This document shows, piece by piece, positions 16,834-25,205 of a stretch of DNA of 64,000 nucleotides. Both the position numbers and the translations under genes were made by a program. Below the pieces are notes generated by a model, which was not told the origin of the DNA, ran no database searches, and saw only the letters and a list, made by a program, of their open reading frames with translations. This DNA comes from Solirubrobacter ginsenosidimutans (GTDB taxonomy: Bacteria > Actinomycetota > Thermoleophilia > Solirubrobacterales > Solirubrobacteraceae): positions 43,765 to 107,764 of the forward strand of contig NZ_JAPDOD010000033.1 in the NCBI RefSeq assembly GCF_027587205.1, read 5' to 3'. The stretch's first letter is position 1. Each line of letters opens with the position of its first letter.

Positions 16834-17751
16834 GTGACATCGAAACGAACATATTCAGCGGCCGAGGATCGTGACTTCAAGGCCGCGCAGCGCGCCGTGT
16901 GGGCGCGGGGCAATTACCACGAGTTCGCGCGGCGCGCCCTCTGGGGATTCGGGGGCGAGCTCGTCGATGCCTGTGGAATCGGCCCCGGTCAGCGTGTCCT
17001 CGACGTGGCCGCGGGAAGCGGCAACGTGGCAATCCGCGCCGCGCTGGCCGGCGCCGAAGTGGTCGCGTCGGACCTGACGCCCGAGAACTTCGAGGCCGGA
17101 CGCCGCGAGGCCTCGGCGCACGGCGTGCGGATGGAATGGGTGGAGGCCGACGCCGAGGCGCTGCCGTTCGGCGACTCGGAGTTCGACGTCGTCACCTCGG
17201 CCTTCGGAGCCGTCTTCGCGCCGCGCCACCAGCTCGTGGCCGACGAGCTGCTGCGTGTCTGCCGGCCGGGCGGCACGATCGGGCTCACGGTGCCCGCGCT
17301 GCCGGAAGGCAAGGCGGCGCGCGTGCCGATCGGCACCGACCTGCCGTCGATGTGCGGTCCGGAGTCGGCGCTGCCGTGGGGCGAAGAGCAGCATGTGGCG
17401 GAGCTGTTCGGCGAGCGCGTCGACGCGCTCGAAATGACCCGCCGGCGCTCGAAGCTCGAGGGCTTCACCAACGAAACCGAGCTGCGCGACTTCCTCAAAG
17501 CGAACCACCCGGTGGCGGTCGCGATGTACCGCGAGCTGCTCGAGGACCCTGAGCTGCGCGACGACGAACGCGAGCTCGCGACGGCGATGCTCGACGACGC
17601 GTTTCTCGTGACGGTCAAGCTCTGGTACTCACGCGGCGACGGCGGCTCGGGGAGCCTCGGCCAGGAGGCGGTGTTCATCGTCGCGCGCAAGCGCAATGCC
17701 ACGCCGACCCAGACCCGTTTCCGGCTCCGGCCCGTCGCCCGAACCAGGTGA
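16834..17751 (+). CDS. Class I SAM-dependent methyltransferase
   Basis: From GTG 16834 the protein has 305 residues. Motif I is VLDVAAGSGNVAIRAA, with an acidic VASDLTPENFEAG strand end, ADAEALPFGDSEFDVV and LLRVCRPGGTIGL. This order matches the UbiE/Methyltransf_11 type. The substrate is unknown. The core ends naturally near VFIVARKRNA. The last ~16 residues (TPTQTRF then RLRPVARTR) look like read-through into unrelated DNA and overlap a coding-like fragment on the other strand. It lies 10 bases after the hydrolase. Confidence 0.85.
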   Translation: MTSKRTYSAAEDRDFKAAQRAVWARGNYHEFARRALWGFGGELVDACGIGPGQRVLDVAAGSGNVAIRAALAGAEVVASDLTPENFEAGRREASAHGVRMEWVEADAEALPFGDSEFDVVTSAFGAVFAPRHQLVADELLRVCRPGGTIGLTVPALPEGKAARVPIGTDLPSMCGPESALPWGEEQHVAELFGERVDALEMTRRRSKLEGFTNETELRDFLKANHPVAVAMYRELLEDPELRDDERELATAMLDDAFLVTVKLWYSRGDGGSGSLGQEAVFIVARKRNATPTQTRFRLRPVARTR

Positions 17752-17838
17752 ATCCGGCGTAGTCCACGTGCTTGAACACGAAAGCCCCGCCGGGAGCGAT
17801 GCGCCGAAGGGACTCGCTGAGCCGAGAGAGTCGCCGGG
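17735..17838 (-). other. Possible antisense remnant of another methyltransferase-like gene
   Basis: Minus-strand reading downstream of the MarR gene gives LSESLRRIAPGGAFVFKHVD followed by YAGFTWFGRR. That resembles the late beta-strand region (xxLxPGGxFVFKH) of class I methyltransferases, but no start, motif I or full domain is present. It may be a truncated 3' fragment left by rearrangement. Chance resemblance is possible. Confidence 0.22.
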
Positions 17839-18288
17839 TCAGCTCTCCGGCGGCGGCTCGCCGACGATGCGCCACAGCGTTGCGTGGAACGCCGCGCGGT
17901 CGGACGGCTGGATGCCCGCGAGGCGGTCGTTGATCGCCTCCTCGCGCGCGATCGCGACGCGCTCGTAGACCTTCACTCCCTCGGGCGTGATCTTCGGGAT
18001 CCGCGCGCGGCGGTCGCGCGTGGAGGTCGTCCGGACGACCAGGCCGTCGCGCTCCAGCCGGTCGAGGATCGGCACGAGCGTCGAGCGGTCGATCGCGAGG
18101 TGCGTCGCGATCTCCAGCTGCGTGCGCTCGGCGTCGTCGAGCGTCAGCAGCGCGAGGACGAGCCAGTCGCGCAGGTCGGTCAGGCCGGCATCGCGCGAGA
18201 CCTTGTTGAACGCGGCACCGAGGGCGTCGGCCGCGCGGTAGGCGAGCCACGTCAGGTCGTCGAAGCCTGGCTTGGCGTCCTCGGTCAT
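17839..18288 (-). CDS. MarR-family transcriptional regulator
   Basis: From ATG 18288 the protein has 149 residues. A winged helix is clear: LTDLRDWLVLALLTLDDAERTQ in essence, then IATHLAIDRSTLVPILDRLE, RDGLVVRTTSTRDRRARI and PKITPEGVKVYE. The wing motif S-x-RDRRAR is typical of MarR. It is divergent from the SnoaL-like gene at 18410 across an AT-rich stretch with inverted repeats, so it probably represses itself and that gene in response to a small ligand, as MarR proteins do. Confidence 0.9.
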   Translation of the reverse strand: MTEDAKPGFDDLTWLAYRAADALGAAFNKVSRDAGLTDLRDWLVLALLTLDDAERTQLEIATHLAIDRSTLVPILDRLERDGLVVRTTSTRDRRARIPKITPEGVKVYERVAIAREEAINDRLAGIQPSDRAAFHATLWRIVGEPPPES

Positions 18289-18339
18289 CGGCAACAGGCT
18301 AGCCCAGATCGCCTGGATGTGGTGACGAGAAATTATCTT

Positions 18340-18368
18340 GTATCAGATGATCTTATGCGCAATGATAC
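18340..18368. promoter_or_regulatory. Candidate MarR operator/promoter between 17839 and 18410
   Basis: The divergent region 18289-18409 is AT-rich around 18330-18370. It contains the inverted halves GTATCA (18340-18345) and TGATAC (18363-18368), plus repeated ATCTT steps (ATCTTGTAT, ATCTTATG). That is compatible with overlapping promoters and MarR binding. The spacing is longer than usual for one MarR dimer. Confidence 0.4.
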
Positions 18369-18409
18369 GGAGCGCCCGTACCTCGAACACCATGAGAGAG
18401 GGGTCCCGC

Positions 18410-18910
18410 ATGACCACCGACCTCGACGCGCGCCTGCGCCGCCTCGAAGACCGCACCGAGATCAGCGAGCAGGTGATCAAGTACGCCATGGGCGTCGACC
18501 GGCGCGACTGGAGCATGTTCGCCGCCTGCTTCACCGACTCCGTCTACGCCGACTTCTCGGCCGGCGGGAGACCGGCCGCCACCGTGTCGCGCGACGAGCT
18601 GGCGGACAGCGTCTCCGCCGCCCTGGACGGCTTCACCGCCACGCAGCACATCAGCCCGAACCACGTCATCGAGTTCGACGCGCACGATCCCAACCGCGCG
18701 ATCTGCCACTCGTACATGTACGCCCAGCACCTGTTGCTCGGCGCCGCCGGCGGCGACTACTACCTGCTCCGCGGCTCGTACACCAATCACATGCTGCGCA
18801 CGGCCGGCGGCTGGCGCATCGAGGGCATCGTGCAGCACAGGAGCTGGACCGACGGCAACGACAACGCGGTCGCCGAGGCGATCGCGCGTACGGCACCGGC
18901 CGGGACGTAG
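18410..18910 (+). CDS. SnoaL-like/NTF2-fold protein
   Basis: The protein has 166 residues; GAGAGGGG precedes ATG 18410. LEDRTEISEQVIKYAMGVDR, then RDWSMFAACFTDSVYADF and a C-terminal GGWRIEGIVQHRSWTDGN match the SnoaL_4 branch of the NTF2 fold. In that branch Tyr/Asp/His at the pocket can act as dehydratase or hydroxylase residues. It is divergent from a MarR regulator and likely under its control. The cupin gene follows after 10 bases. Confidence 0.83.
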   Translation: MTTDLDARLRRLEDRTEISEQVIKYAMGVDRRDWSMFAACFTDSVYADFSAGGRPAATVSRDELADSVSAALDGFTATQHISPNHVIEFDAHDPNRAICHSYMYAQHLLLGAAGGDYYLLRGSYTNHMLRTAGGWRIEGIVQHRSWTDGNDNAVAEAIARTAPAGT

Positions 18911-18920
18911 TCTGCGGCGG

Positions 18921-19307
18921 ATGTCTGACTACTCGATCGTGAACCTACGTGAAGTCGACGATGACACAAAGGGCCGCGTGGACGGCATGCGCGGCGCGTT
19001 CGGTCGCAAGTACCTCGACTCTCGTGACCTCGGCGTCTCGCTCTGGTGCTACGACGCCAACCTCCGCGTCCCGTTTGCCCACTCGCACCGCGAGCAGGAA
19101 GAAGCCTACGTCGTGGTTGCCGGCTCCGGCCGCATCCGCCTCAACGACGAGGTGCGCGAGCTCAAACCCTGGGACGTCGTCCGCGTCGCGCCTGACGTCG
19201 TCCGCGGCTTTGAGGCCGGCCCGGACGGGCTCGAGCTGATCGCCGTCGGCGGCCCGAAGCCCGAGGGCGGCGACGGCGTACCTTCGGACTCGCCCTGGCC
19301 CGAGTAG
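18921..19307 (+). CDS. Cupin-domain protein
   Basis: The protein has 128 residues. A single cupin barrel is visible: PFAHSHREQEEAYVVVAGSG supplies the H-x-H...E metal motif and DVVRVAPDVVRGFEAGPDG forms the second motif, although its usual His is replaced by Arg-Gly. Metal binding through three ligands is possible. It lies 10 bases after the SnoaL-like gene. No substrate can be proposed. Confidence 0.85.
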   Translation: MSDYSIVNLREVDDDTKGRVDGMRGAFGRKYLDSRDLGVSLWCYDANLRVPFAHSHREQEEAYVVVAGSGRIRLNDEVRELKPWDVVRVAPDVVRGFEAGPDGLELIAVGGPKPEGGDGVPSDSPWPE

Positions 19308-19462
19308 CGAGCACGCGACATGCCGGCCCGCCGCCGCCCTGTGGGCGATGCAGCACGACGTCGTCGGCTGAGGAGTCGGCGGCTGGACGCAAGTGGTTCC
19401 AACCTTTCGGCGCGCCGAGCGTTGTTCCGTCGAGTTGTCCAATTTGCTGATGGGAGCGCTCG

Positions 19463-19552
19463 ATGCGCAGATTCGTGATTGTGGCCGCCATGGTCGGCAG
19501 CAAGTGTGTGTCCAAGCGCGCCAAGGCGCATAAGGGCGGCGTCGATTCGTAG
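19463..19552 (+). CDS. Possible 29-residue small protein
   Basis: In the gap 19308-19603 a short frame, MRRFVIVAAMVGSKCVSKRA plus KAHKGGVDS, starts at ATG 19463 with GGGAG six bases upstream. Composition is basic with a short hydrophobic stretch. I do not recognise it. It might be a leader peptide or chance. The rest of the gap shows no other feature. Confidence 0.22.
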   Translation: MRRFVIVAAMVGSKCVSKRAKAHKGGVDS

Positions 19553-19603
19553 CGCTCTCCAAGGGGTGGGGCCGGCCTGCCGGCGGCCCTGCGCCCGGGG
19601 AGC

Positions 19604-20968
19604 GTGCCGAGATGCCCCGTTCCCGTCGGGAAGCCGGACTCCGTGAGCACCGCGTTGTCCGGGAGCGGCCATTTGGCGTCCGTCGTGCGGCGGTCCGTGA
19701 CGCGCTCGCCGGCCGCGCGCGGAGACGCCGCGGCGTTCGCGGAGCTCTACGAGCGCCATCACCAGGCGCTCTATCGCTACTGCGGCTCGATCTTGCACCA
19801 CGAGCAGGACGCGCAGGATGCGCTGCAGAGCACGATGACGCGCGCGTTCGCGGCGCTGCGCGACGAGCCGCGCGACTTCGAGTTGCGCCCCTGGCTCTTC
19901 CGGATCGCACACAACGAGGCAATCTCGCTGCTGCGCCGGCGGCGTCCGACGGACGAGATCGACGAACTGCGCACCACCGAAGCGTCGGTCGAGGACCAAG
20001 TCTGCCTGCGCGCCGACCTGGAGGTCCTGCGGCTCGACCTCCAGGCGCTCACGGAGCGTCAGCGCGCCGCGCTGGTCTTGCGGGAACTGAACGGTCTCAG
20101 CCACCGCGAGATCGCGGAGGCGCTCGAGTGCACCCCCAACGCCGTCAAGCAATCGATCTTCGAAGCGCGAACCAGGCTGCTCTATGCGCGGGAGGGACGC
20201 GAGATGGAATGTGAAACCGTCCGCCGGGCGCTGTCAGACGGGGACGGCCGCGTGCTGCGAAGCGGGCGGATGCGCGCCCACCTGCGCAGTTGCTCATCCT
20301 GCCGGGCCTTCCAGCAGGCACTCGTCGACCGTCCGCGCGAGCTCGCGCTGCTCGCGCCGCCGATGCCGGTCGCCGCGAGCGCGGCACTGCTCGCAAGTCT
20401 GCTGCCGCTCTCCGCCGCGGCGACGACCGGCGTGGTCTCCGCGACTACCGCGGCGGCGTTCGCGCCCAAGGTCGCGGCCACCGTCGCGGTCCTGGTCGCC
20501 GCGGCGGGCGGAACCGCCGCGGTCCACGACAGCCGCACGCCGTCACCGCCGCGGCCACCCGTTGAGCGCCCGGCGCCCGCGAAGGTGGTCGTCGCGTCAC
20601 CCAAGGCGGTCGTCGTCGCGCGGACCGGCGAGCGGGACATCGCCCCGCCGTCACCGAGGGCAGCCACGGTGACCCGCTCATCACCCGCTTCCACCCACAC
20701 ACGCCATGCCAAGTCCAACCGGCGCGCGAAGGCGCCGCGGACCCATGCAGCGGCAGCCAAGTCGCGGGGACGCGGCCGCGAGCGGGCGTCGGTGGCTCAT
20801 GCGCACACGCCGAATGGCGTCGCGCGCGGTCAACAACGGCCCAAGACCTCGAACCGGTCGGCGACAGCGGGCCATTCCGTCGCGAAGAAGAAGGCGCCAT
20901 CCACCCGGCCCGGGGCCGCCACGAAGCGGGCGGCCAACACGCCGCGGGGCCGCTCGCGCAAGCCCTGA
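19604..20968 (+). CDS. ECF sigma factor fused to zinc-finger/transmembrane anti-sigma-like region and basic tail
   Basis: This sigma factor has 454 residues from GTG 19604; an alternative GTG at 19643, with GGGAAG nine bases upstream, would remove 13. Sigma region 2 is FAELYERHHQALYRYCGSIL through RPWLFRIAHNEAISLLRRR. Region 4 is LTERQRAALVLRELNGLSHR, EIAEALECTPNAVKQSIFEA. At about 200-235 a zf-HC2-like segment has C, then HLRSCSSC (H-x3-C-x2-C), as in anti-sigma factors. An Ala/Val-rich hydrophobic stretch (~258-310) could cross the membrane once. About 140 Lys/Arg/Pro-rich residues follow. A sigma factor carrying its own anti-sigma-like membrane tether is inferred; release by proteolysis would be one mechanism. 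Confidence 0.85.
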   Translation: MPRCPVPVGKPDSVSTALSGSGHLASVVRRSVTRSPAARGDAAAFAELYERHHQALYRYCGSILHHEQDAQDALQSTMTRAFAALRDEPRDFELRPWLFRIAHNEAISLLRRRRPTDEIDELRTTEASVEDQVCLRADLEVLRLDLQALTERQRAALVLRELNGLSHREIAEALECTPNAVKQSIFEARTRLLYAREGREMECETVRRALSDGDGRVLRSGRMRAHLRSCSSCRAFQQALVDRPRELALLAPPMPVAASAALLASLLPLSAAATTGVVSATTAAAFAPKVAATVAVLVAAAGGTAAVHDSRTPSPPRPPVERPAPAKVVVASPKAVVVARTGERDIAPPSPRAATVTRSSPASTHTRHAKSNRRAKAPRTHAAAAKSRGRGRERASVAHAHTPNGVARGQQRPKTSNRSATAGHSVAKKKAPSTRPGAATKRAANTPRGRSRKP

Positions 20969-21183
20969 CGTGCCTGGCTGAGGGACGAACACGGCACGCG
21001 GGGCAGGCGGATGGATCGCGTGGCCATCAGCGTTTGTCGTCTCCTCCACTGAATTGCTCACGCGATTTCCACTATCCACTAGACATGGCTTCATGAGTGG
21101 TGTTACGTTTTGTCTGGCGGTCCAACGTGCAGGAGGGGCGCGGTCGCCGGTTCGCATCAGCGAGTTGGGGAGGAGAGGACGCA

Positions 21184-22941
21184 ATGCACCGGACCCGTCT
21201 GACGGGAGGGGCGATCGCGGCCATCGCGGTCGCGGCCGTTTTAGTGGTTCCGTCCGCCGCCGCGGGACAGGCGTTCCCAGTGTTCGGGAAGGACAAGTGG
21301 CTCGGCAGCGTCAACGAGCTCACCCGTCCGCTGTTCACGCAGTACTTCAACCAGGTCACGCCTGAGAACGCGGGCAAGTGGGGCAGCGCGGCCGGCACGA
21401 CGCGCACCGCGGCGATGCGCTGGGCGAATCTCGACCAGGCCTACAACTTCGCGCAGACCAACGGCTTCCCGTTCAACTTCCACGTGCTGGTCTGGGGCAA
21501 CCAGCAGCCGACCTGGATGGCCGCGCTGCCGGCCGAGGAGCAACTGGTCGAGATCAAGAAGTGGTTCGCGGCCGTCGCGGAGCGCTACCCGAACATCAAG
21601 TGGCTGCAGGTCGTCAACGAGCCGCTGCACGACCCGCCCGACTGCACGCACTCGGCCAACCAGGGCGCCAACTGCAACGCCAGCGGCAACTACGCGCGAG
21701 CGCTGGGCGGCGCCAACGGGACCGACGGCACCGGGTGGGACTGGGTCCTCAATGCCTTCCGGCTGGCGAGGCAGTACTTCCCCAACGCGAAGCTGATGCT
21801 CAACGACTACAGCATCACCAACTCCAACAGCGCGACCACCCAGTACCTGCAGATCATCGACATCCTCAAGCGCGAGAACCTGCTCGACGTCATCGGCGAG
21901 CAGGGTCACGCGTTCTCGACCACCGGCAACATGGCGGTCCACAAGTCCAACCTCGACCGCCTCGCCACGACCGGGCTCCCGATCCAGATCACCGAGCTCG
22001 ACATCGACGGAGTCGCGGCCGGCGGGGTCGCCGGCGATGTCGTCCAGCTGCGCGACTACCGGCGGATCGTCCCGGTCTTCTGGGAGCACCCCGCGGTCCA
22101 GGTCGTCACGGTCTGGGGCTGGCGGCAGCCCAACCACTGGCGCAACGCCCAGAACGCGCCGATCGTGCTCTCCGATGACATGCCCAAGCCCGCGGCGCTC
22201 TGGCTGCACGACTACGTCCGCGGCATCGCGCCGGCGATCAGAGCGAACCAGACGTTCAGCGTCCGCGACGTCAACGCCCCGGTCGGCACCGTCCAGGCCG
22301 ACGACTGGGCATCCGCGATCGGCCGTCCCGAGCTGCGGACGTTCACGTGGCAGCTGACCGGGACGGACGGGCCGTTCGCGATCGATCCGAGCACCGGCGC
22401 GCTTCGCATCACCGATCAGCGCCAGCTCGACGAGCGCACCACGTACACGCTCAAGACCCGCGTGAGCGACGGCTTCCACACCTCCGACGAGGTCACGCTC
22501 ACCGTGGCCACGCAGGATCTGGCCAACGTCGCCGACGGCGACGCCGGCGGCAGCGTCCCCGCGACGCTCGCGCTCGCACTCGGCGGCGGTGCCGGCTTCG
22601 GTGCCTTCACCCCCGGCGTGGGCAAGGACTACGCGGCGTCGACGAGCGCCAATGTCATCAGCACGGCGGGTGACGCGACGCTGAGCGTGGTCGATCCGGG
22701 CGCGTCGCCCGGCCGGTTGGTCAATGGGGCATTCTCCCTGGCGCAGCCGGTTCAGGCGGCGGTGTCGGCCGCGTTCGCGCCGGTCGGGGCGGCACCGGTC
22801 ACGCTCCACTCCTACAGCGGACCGGTCAGCAACGACCCGCTGACCATCCGCTTCAGGCAGACCATCGGCGCGTCCGAGGCGCTGCGCACCGGCGCGTACT
22901 CCAAGACGTTCACGTTCACCCTGTCGACGACGACACCATGA
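21184..22941 (+). CDS. Secreted GH10 endo-beta-1,4-xylanase with cadherin-like and TTTP C-terminal modules
   Basis: This protein has 585 residues; GAGGAGAGG precedes ATG 21184. A signal peptide ends near VVPSAAAGQA. The GH10 barrel has VTPENAGKW, VLVWGNQQPTW, acid/base Glu146 in VVNEPL and nucleophile Glu271 in ITELDID. After the barrel (about residue 350) comes a cadherin-like Ig domain (TFSVRDVNAPVGTVQ ... YTLKTRVSDG). The last 131 residues form a module shared with both GH78 proteins of this window, ending FTLSTTTP. It should hydrolyse xylan outside the cell. There is no LPxTG motif or transmembrane anchor, so the C-terminal module may mediate attachment or export. Confidence 0.93.
   Translation: MHRTRLTGGAIAAIAVAAVLVVPSAAAGQAFPVFGKDKWLGSVNELTRPLFTQYFNQVTPENAGKWGSAAGTTRTAAMRWANLDQAYNFAQTNGFPFNFHVLVWGNQQPTWMAALPAEEQLVEIKKWFAAVAERYPNIKWLQVVNEPLHDPPDCTHSANQGANCNASGNYARALGGANGTDGTGWDWVLNAFRLARQYFPNAKLMLNDYSITNSNSATTQYLQIIDILKRENLLDVIGEQGHAFSTTGNMAVHKSNLDRLATTGLPIQITELDIDGVAAGGVAGDVVQLRDYRRIVPVFWEHPAVQVVTVWGWRQPNHWRNAQNAPIVLSDDMPKPAALWLHDYVRGIAPAIRANQTFSVRDVNAPVGTVQADDWASAIGRPELRTFTWQLTGTDGPFAIDPSTGALRITDQRQLDERTTYTLKTRVSDGFHTSDEVTLTVATQDLANVADGDAGGSVPATLALALGGGAGFGAFTPGVGKDYAASTSANVISTAGDATLSVVDPGASPGRLVNGAFSLAQPVQAAVSAAFAPVGAAPVTLHSYSGPVSNDPLTIRFRQTIGASEALRTGAYSKTFTFTLSTTTP
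22546..22938 (+). repeat. TTTP-terminal module, copy 1 (in GH10 xylanase)
   Basis: These 131 codons run from GGSVPATLALALGG to the stop. The landmark order is VPATLALxLG, FGAFTPGVGKDY, STAGDATLSV, GRLVNGAFSL, GPVSNDPLTI, FRQTIGASEALRTGAYSKT and FTFTLSTTTP. The same order closes the GH78 proteins at 45292-45693 and 53821-54240. It looks like a beta-sandwich domain. Confidence 0.85.
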
Positions 22942-22971
22942 ACCTCGGTCACTTGATTCGGCGGCACGGCG

Positions 22972-23427
22972 TCAGTCCGCCCCGGCTTCCAGGAGGTGCT
23001 TGAGCGTGGCGAGGTTGGCGTCGACGCCGCGTCTGACCGCGCGTCCGGCGAGTGGCCCGGCGAGGGTGGCCAAGCCCGCGAGCTCGACGGTGGCGTCGAG
23101 CTCGAGGATGGTGGCGACGCCGTCGGCCATGAAGCGGTAGCGATAGACGAACGGCGTGGGGCCGGAGGTCGTGCGGATGGCGAAGGTCGTGGGCGGCGTG
23201 AGCTCCAGGATCTCGAGGGTGTTCTCCGCGGGGCCGGTGGGGAGTGCGCGGCGCATCAGGAATGTCGACCCGGCCTCGCCCGGACGCGTGGAGGTGGCGC
23301 GGACGGATTCGACGGCTGAGTTCCAGTGGGGGAACTGCGTCGGATCCGCGACGTAGGCGAACAGCTCGTGCCGCGGGCGCATGATTCGCACGCTGGTTTG
23401 GAACGCGACCATGGAAGCTCGTTTCAT
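22972..23427 (-). CDS. SRPBCC-family (polyketide cyclase/START-like) protein
   Basis: The protein has 151 residues from ATG 23427, or 146 from ATG 23412; neither has a clear ribosome site. VRIMRPRHELFAYVADPTQF, PHWNSAVESV, a central RYRFMADGVATILEL strand and a C-terminal helix (VDANLATLKHLLEAGAD) are typical of the SRPBCC fold, which binds hydrophobic ligands. It is divergent from the MarR gene at 23498 with a perfect palindrome between them, so it is probably the target of that repressor. Confidence 0.85.
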   Translation of the reverse strand: MKRASMVAFQTSVRIMRPRHELFAYVADPTQFPHWNSAVESVRATSTRPGEAGSTFLMRRALPTGPAENTLEILELTPPTTFAIRTTSGPTPFVYRYRFMADGVATILELDATVELAGLATLAGPLAGRAVRRGVDANLATLKHLLEAGAD

Positions 23428-23452
23428 GTGGAGGGGGCGGAGCGAGCTCCAA

Positions 23453-23494
23453 GATACATGATGTATCACGTATTTCAATGACACGACATGTATC
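23453..23494. promoter_or_regulatory. MarR-type operator: palindrome plus second half site
   Basis: GATACAT-G-ATGTATC (23453-23467) is a perfect 15-base palindrome in the divergent region between the SRPBCC and MarR genes. A second copy of one half, ACATGTATC, lies at 23486-23494, directly before the MarR start. The arrangement fits two operators controlling both directions. Confidence 0.7.
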
Positions 23495-23497
23495 TCT

Positions 23498-23995
23498 ATG
23501 CTGCCTCGCATGGATCCCGTGGAAGAGCTGCGCTATCTCGTCCTCGCGGCACAGCGCGACGGCAACCGCGCCCTCGCGGCGCTGTTGCGTCCGCTCGCCT
23601 TGACCCCCGCGCAGGCCGAGGTGATCAACGTTCTCGCGCGAGCCGAACGTCCGCTCACCGTCCGGGAGGTCGGCGACCACCTCGTCTGCGAGCCGGGGAG
23701 CCCGAGCCGGCTAGTCGCCTCACTCGCCGAGGCGGGGCTGGTCGCCCGCAGCGTCGATCCCCGTGACGCCCGCGCCTGGACGCTGGAATTGAGCGAGAGT
23801 GGACGGCAAGCGGCAGAAGCCGTCCGTGCCGTCGATGCGCGCCTCCATGACGAACTGCGGGCCGGCCTCACGTCCCAGAGCGACATCGAGGCGGCGTTGC
23901 GCGTGCTCCGACAGTTGGCTCCGGACGGCGCCTCGGCCGCCGCGCTCGGACGTCGGCTCGCGGCCGAGGCCGCTCGCCCGTCGTCACGCTCGTGA
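23498..23995 (+). CDS. MarR-family transcriptional regulator
   Basis: The protein has 165 residues from ATG 23498 (ATG 23510 also possible; little leader sequence precedes either). The winged helix has LTPAQAEVINVLARAERPLT, VREVGDHLVCEPGSPSRLVA and SLAEAGLVARSVDPRDARAW, followed by a dimerisation helix. It is divergent from the SRPBCC gene and sits against a palindromic operator, which implies autorepression. The oxidoreductase at 24105 is downstream on the same strand after 109 bases and could also belong to its regulon. Confidence 0.9.
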   Translation: MLPRMDPVEELRYLVLAAQRDGNRALAALLRPLALTPAQAEVINVLARAERPLTVREVGDHLVCEPGSPSRLVASLAEAGLVARSVDPRDARAWTLELSESGRQAAEAVRAVDARLHDELRAGLTSQSDIEAALRVLRQLAPDGASAAALGRRLAAEAARPSSRS

Positions 23996-24104
23996 CCGAG
24001 CGGGAGATGCGAGGCAGCGGTGCGGCGACCGCGCCCGACCTGTTGCGCCGCTAGCCACCGTGCGCCGAGAAGACCAAGGCGGGGCTAATGTTCGGCGCCG
24101 GCGT

Positions 24105-25118
24105 ATGAGTCCGCTCAATCATCAGATCCGCCTGGCCGCTCGTCCTTCCGGGCGTGCAGAGGCGTCGGACTGGGAGCTGACCACGGAGCCGGTCCCGTCG
24201 CCCGGACCCGGCGAGTTCGTGGTTGCGGTCGCGTACGTATCGATCGATCCCGCGATGCGGCGCTGGATCGCCGCGAGCCCGTTCTACTCGGCGCCGGTGG
24301 CCATCGGCGCGGTGATGGAGGCCGGGGCGGTCGGGCGCGTGGCGACGTCCGAGCACGCAGGCTTCGCGGTCGGTGAGTACGTCTACGGCGGGTTCGGCGT
24401 CCAGGAGTTCGCCCGTTCCGACGGGACGGGCGTGACGAAGCTCGACGCGTCGCTCGCGCCGCTGACGGCCTACCTCGGGGCGCTCGGGATCCCCGGCCTC
24501 ACGGCGTATTTCGGGTTGCTCGACGTCGGCCGCGCGAGCGCGGGCGAGACCGTTGTCGTGTCGGCCGCGGCGGGCGGGGTCGGGAGCGTCGCGGGTCAGA
24601 TCGCCGGGATCAAGGGCTGTCGTGTGATCGGGATCGCGGGCGGGCCGGAAAAGTGTCGCTGGCTCGTCGATGAGCTCGGCTTTGACTCCGCGATCGACTA
24701 CAAGGCGCAGGACGTCTCCCGCGTGCTCGGGGAGCTCGCGCCCGACGGTGTCGAGGTGTTCTTCGACAACGTCGGCGGCGAGATCCTCGACGCGGTGCTC
24801 TCGCACCTGGCCCGCGGCGCGCGCGTCGTCATCAGCGGGGGTCTCTCGCAGTACGACGAGGATCAGCGCTGGGGGCCGTCCAACTATCTGGAGCTCCTGC
24901 GGACGCGCTCGTCGATGACCGGATTCGTCACGCCCGACTACGCCGACCGCTATCCGGAGGCCGTTGCGGAGCTCGCCGGCTGGCTGCGCGAGGGCCGGCT
25001 GGTCTCACGCGAGCAGATCATCGAGGGCGGCGTTCGCGCCTTCCCCGACGCGCTGCGGATGCTGTTCGCCGGCGAGAACCTCGGCAAGTTGATACTCGCC
25101 GTGTCGGACCTGACCTAG
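24105..25118 (+). CDS. NADP-dependent MDR-family oxidoreductase (PTGR/2-alkenal reductase-like)
   Basis: The protein has 337 residues. PVPSPGPGEFVVAVAYVSID, DPAMRRWI, the cofactor motif VVSAAAGGVGSVAGQIAGIK, GCRVIGIAGGPEKC, FDNVGGEILDAVL and GARVVISGGLSQY are the typical landmarks of the zinc-free MDR branch (leukotriene B4 12-hydroxydehydrogenase/prostaglandin reductase, curcumin reductase CurA). It should reduce alpha,beta-unsaturated carbonyls with NADPH. The zinc-binding Cys/His set of alcohol dehydrogenases is absent, as expected. Confidence 0.9.
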   Translation: MSPLNHQIRLAARPSGRAEASDWELTTEPVPSPGPGEFVVAVAYVSIDPAMRRWIAASPFYSAPVAIGAVMEAGAVGRVATSEHAGFAVGEYVYGGFGVQEFARSDGTGVTKLDASLAPLTAYLGALGIPGLTAYFGLLDVGRASAGETVVVSAAAGGVGSVAGQIAGIKGCRVIGIAGGPEKCRWLVDELGFDSAIDYKAQDVSRVLGELAPDGVEVFFDNVGGEILDAVLSHLARGARVVISGGLSQYDEDQRWGPSNYLELLRTRSSMTGFVTPDYADRYPEAVAELAGWLREGRLVSREQIIEGGVRAFPDALRMLFAGENLGKLILAVSDLT

Positions 25119-25154
25119 GCGACGCAAGATCCGGTCGCTCCGCGCCGATCCTGG

Positions 25155-25205
25155 CTAGTAGACGCGGTCGCGGTGGGCGGTGGCGTGGACTGTGGCAGCG
25201 CTCAT
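25155..25205 (-). pseudogene. 16-codon remnant of a gene downstream of the permease
   Basis: GAGGAGGAG precedes an ATG at 25205 that overlaps the permease stop by four bases (ATGA). The frame MSAATVHATAHRDRVY then ends at TAG (25157-25155). A strong ribosome site and operon-style overlap on a 16-residue frame suggest the 5' end of a lost gene. Its identity cannot be told. Confidence 0.4.

Noticed and set aside
15411..16913. 500-codon minus-strand frame over the hydrolase at 15852
   Set aside because: No family motif, covers an intergenic region and an intact sense gene.
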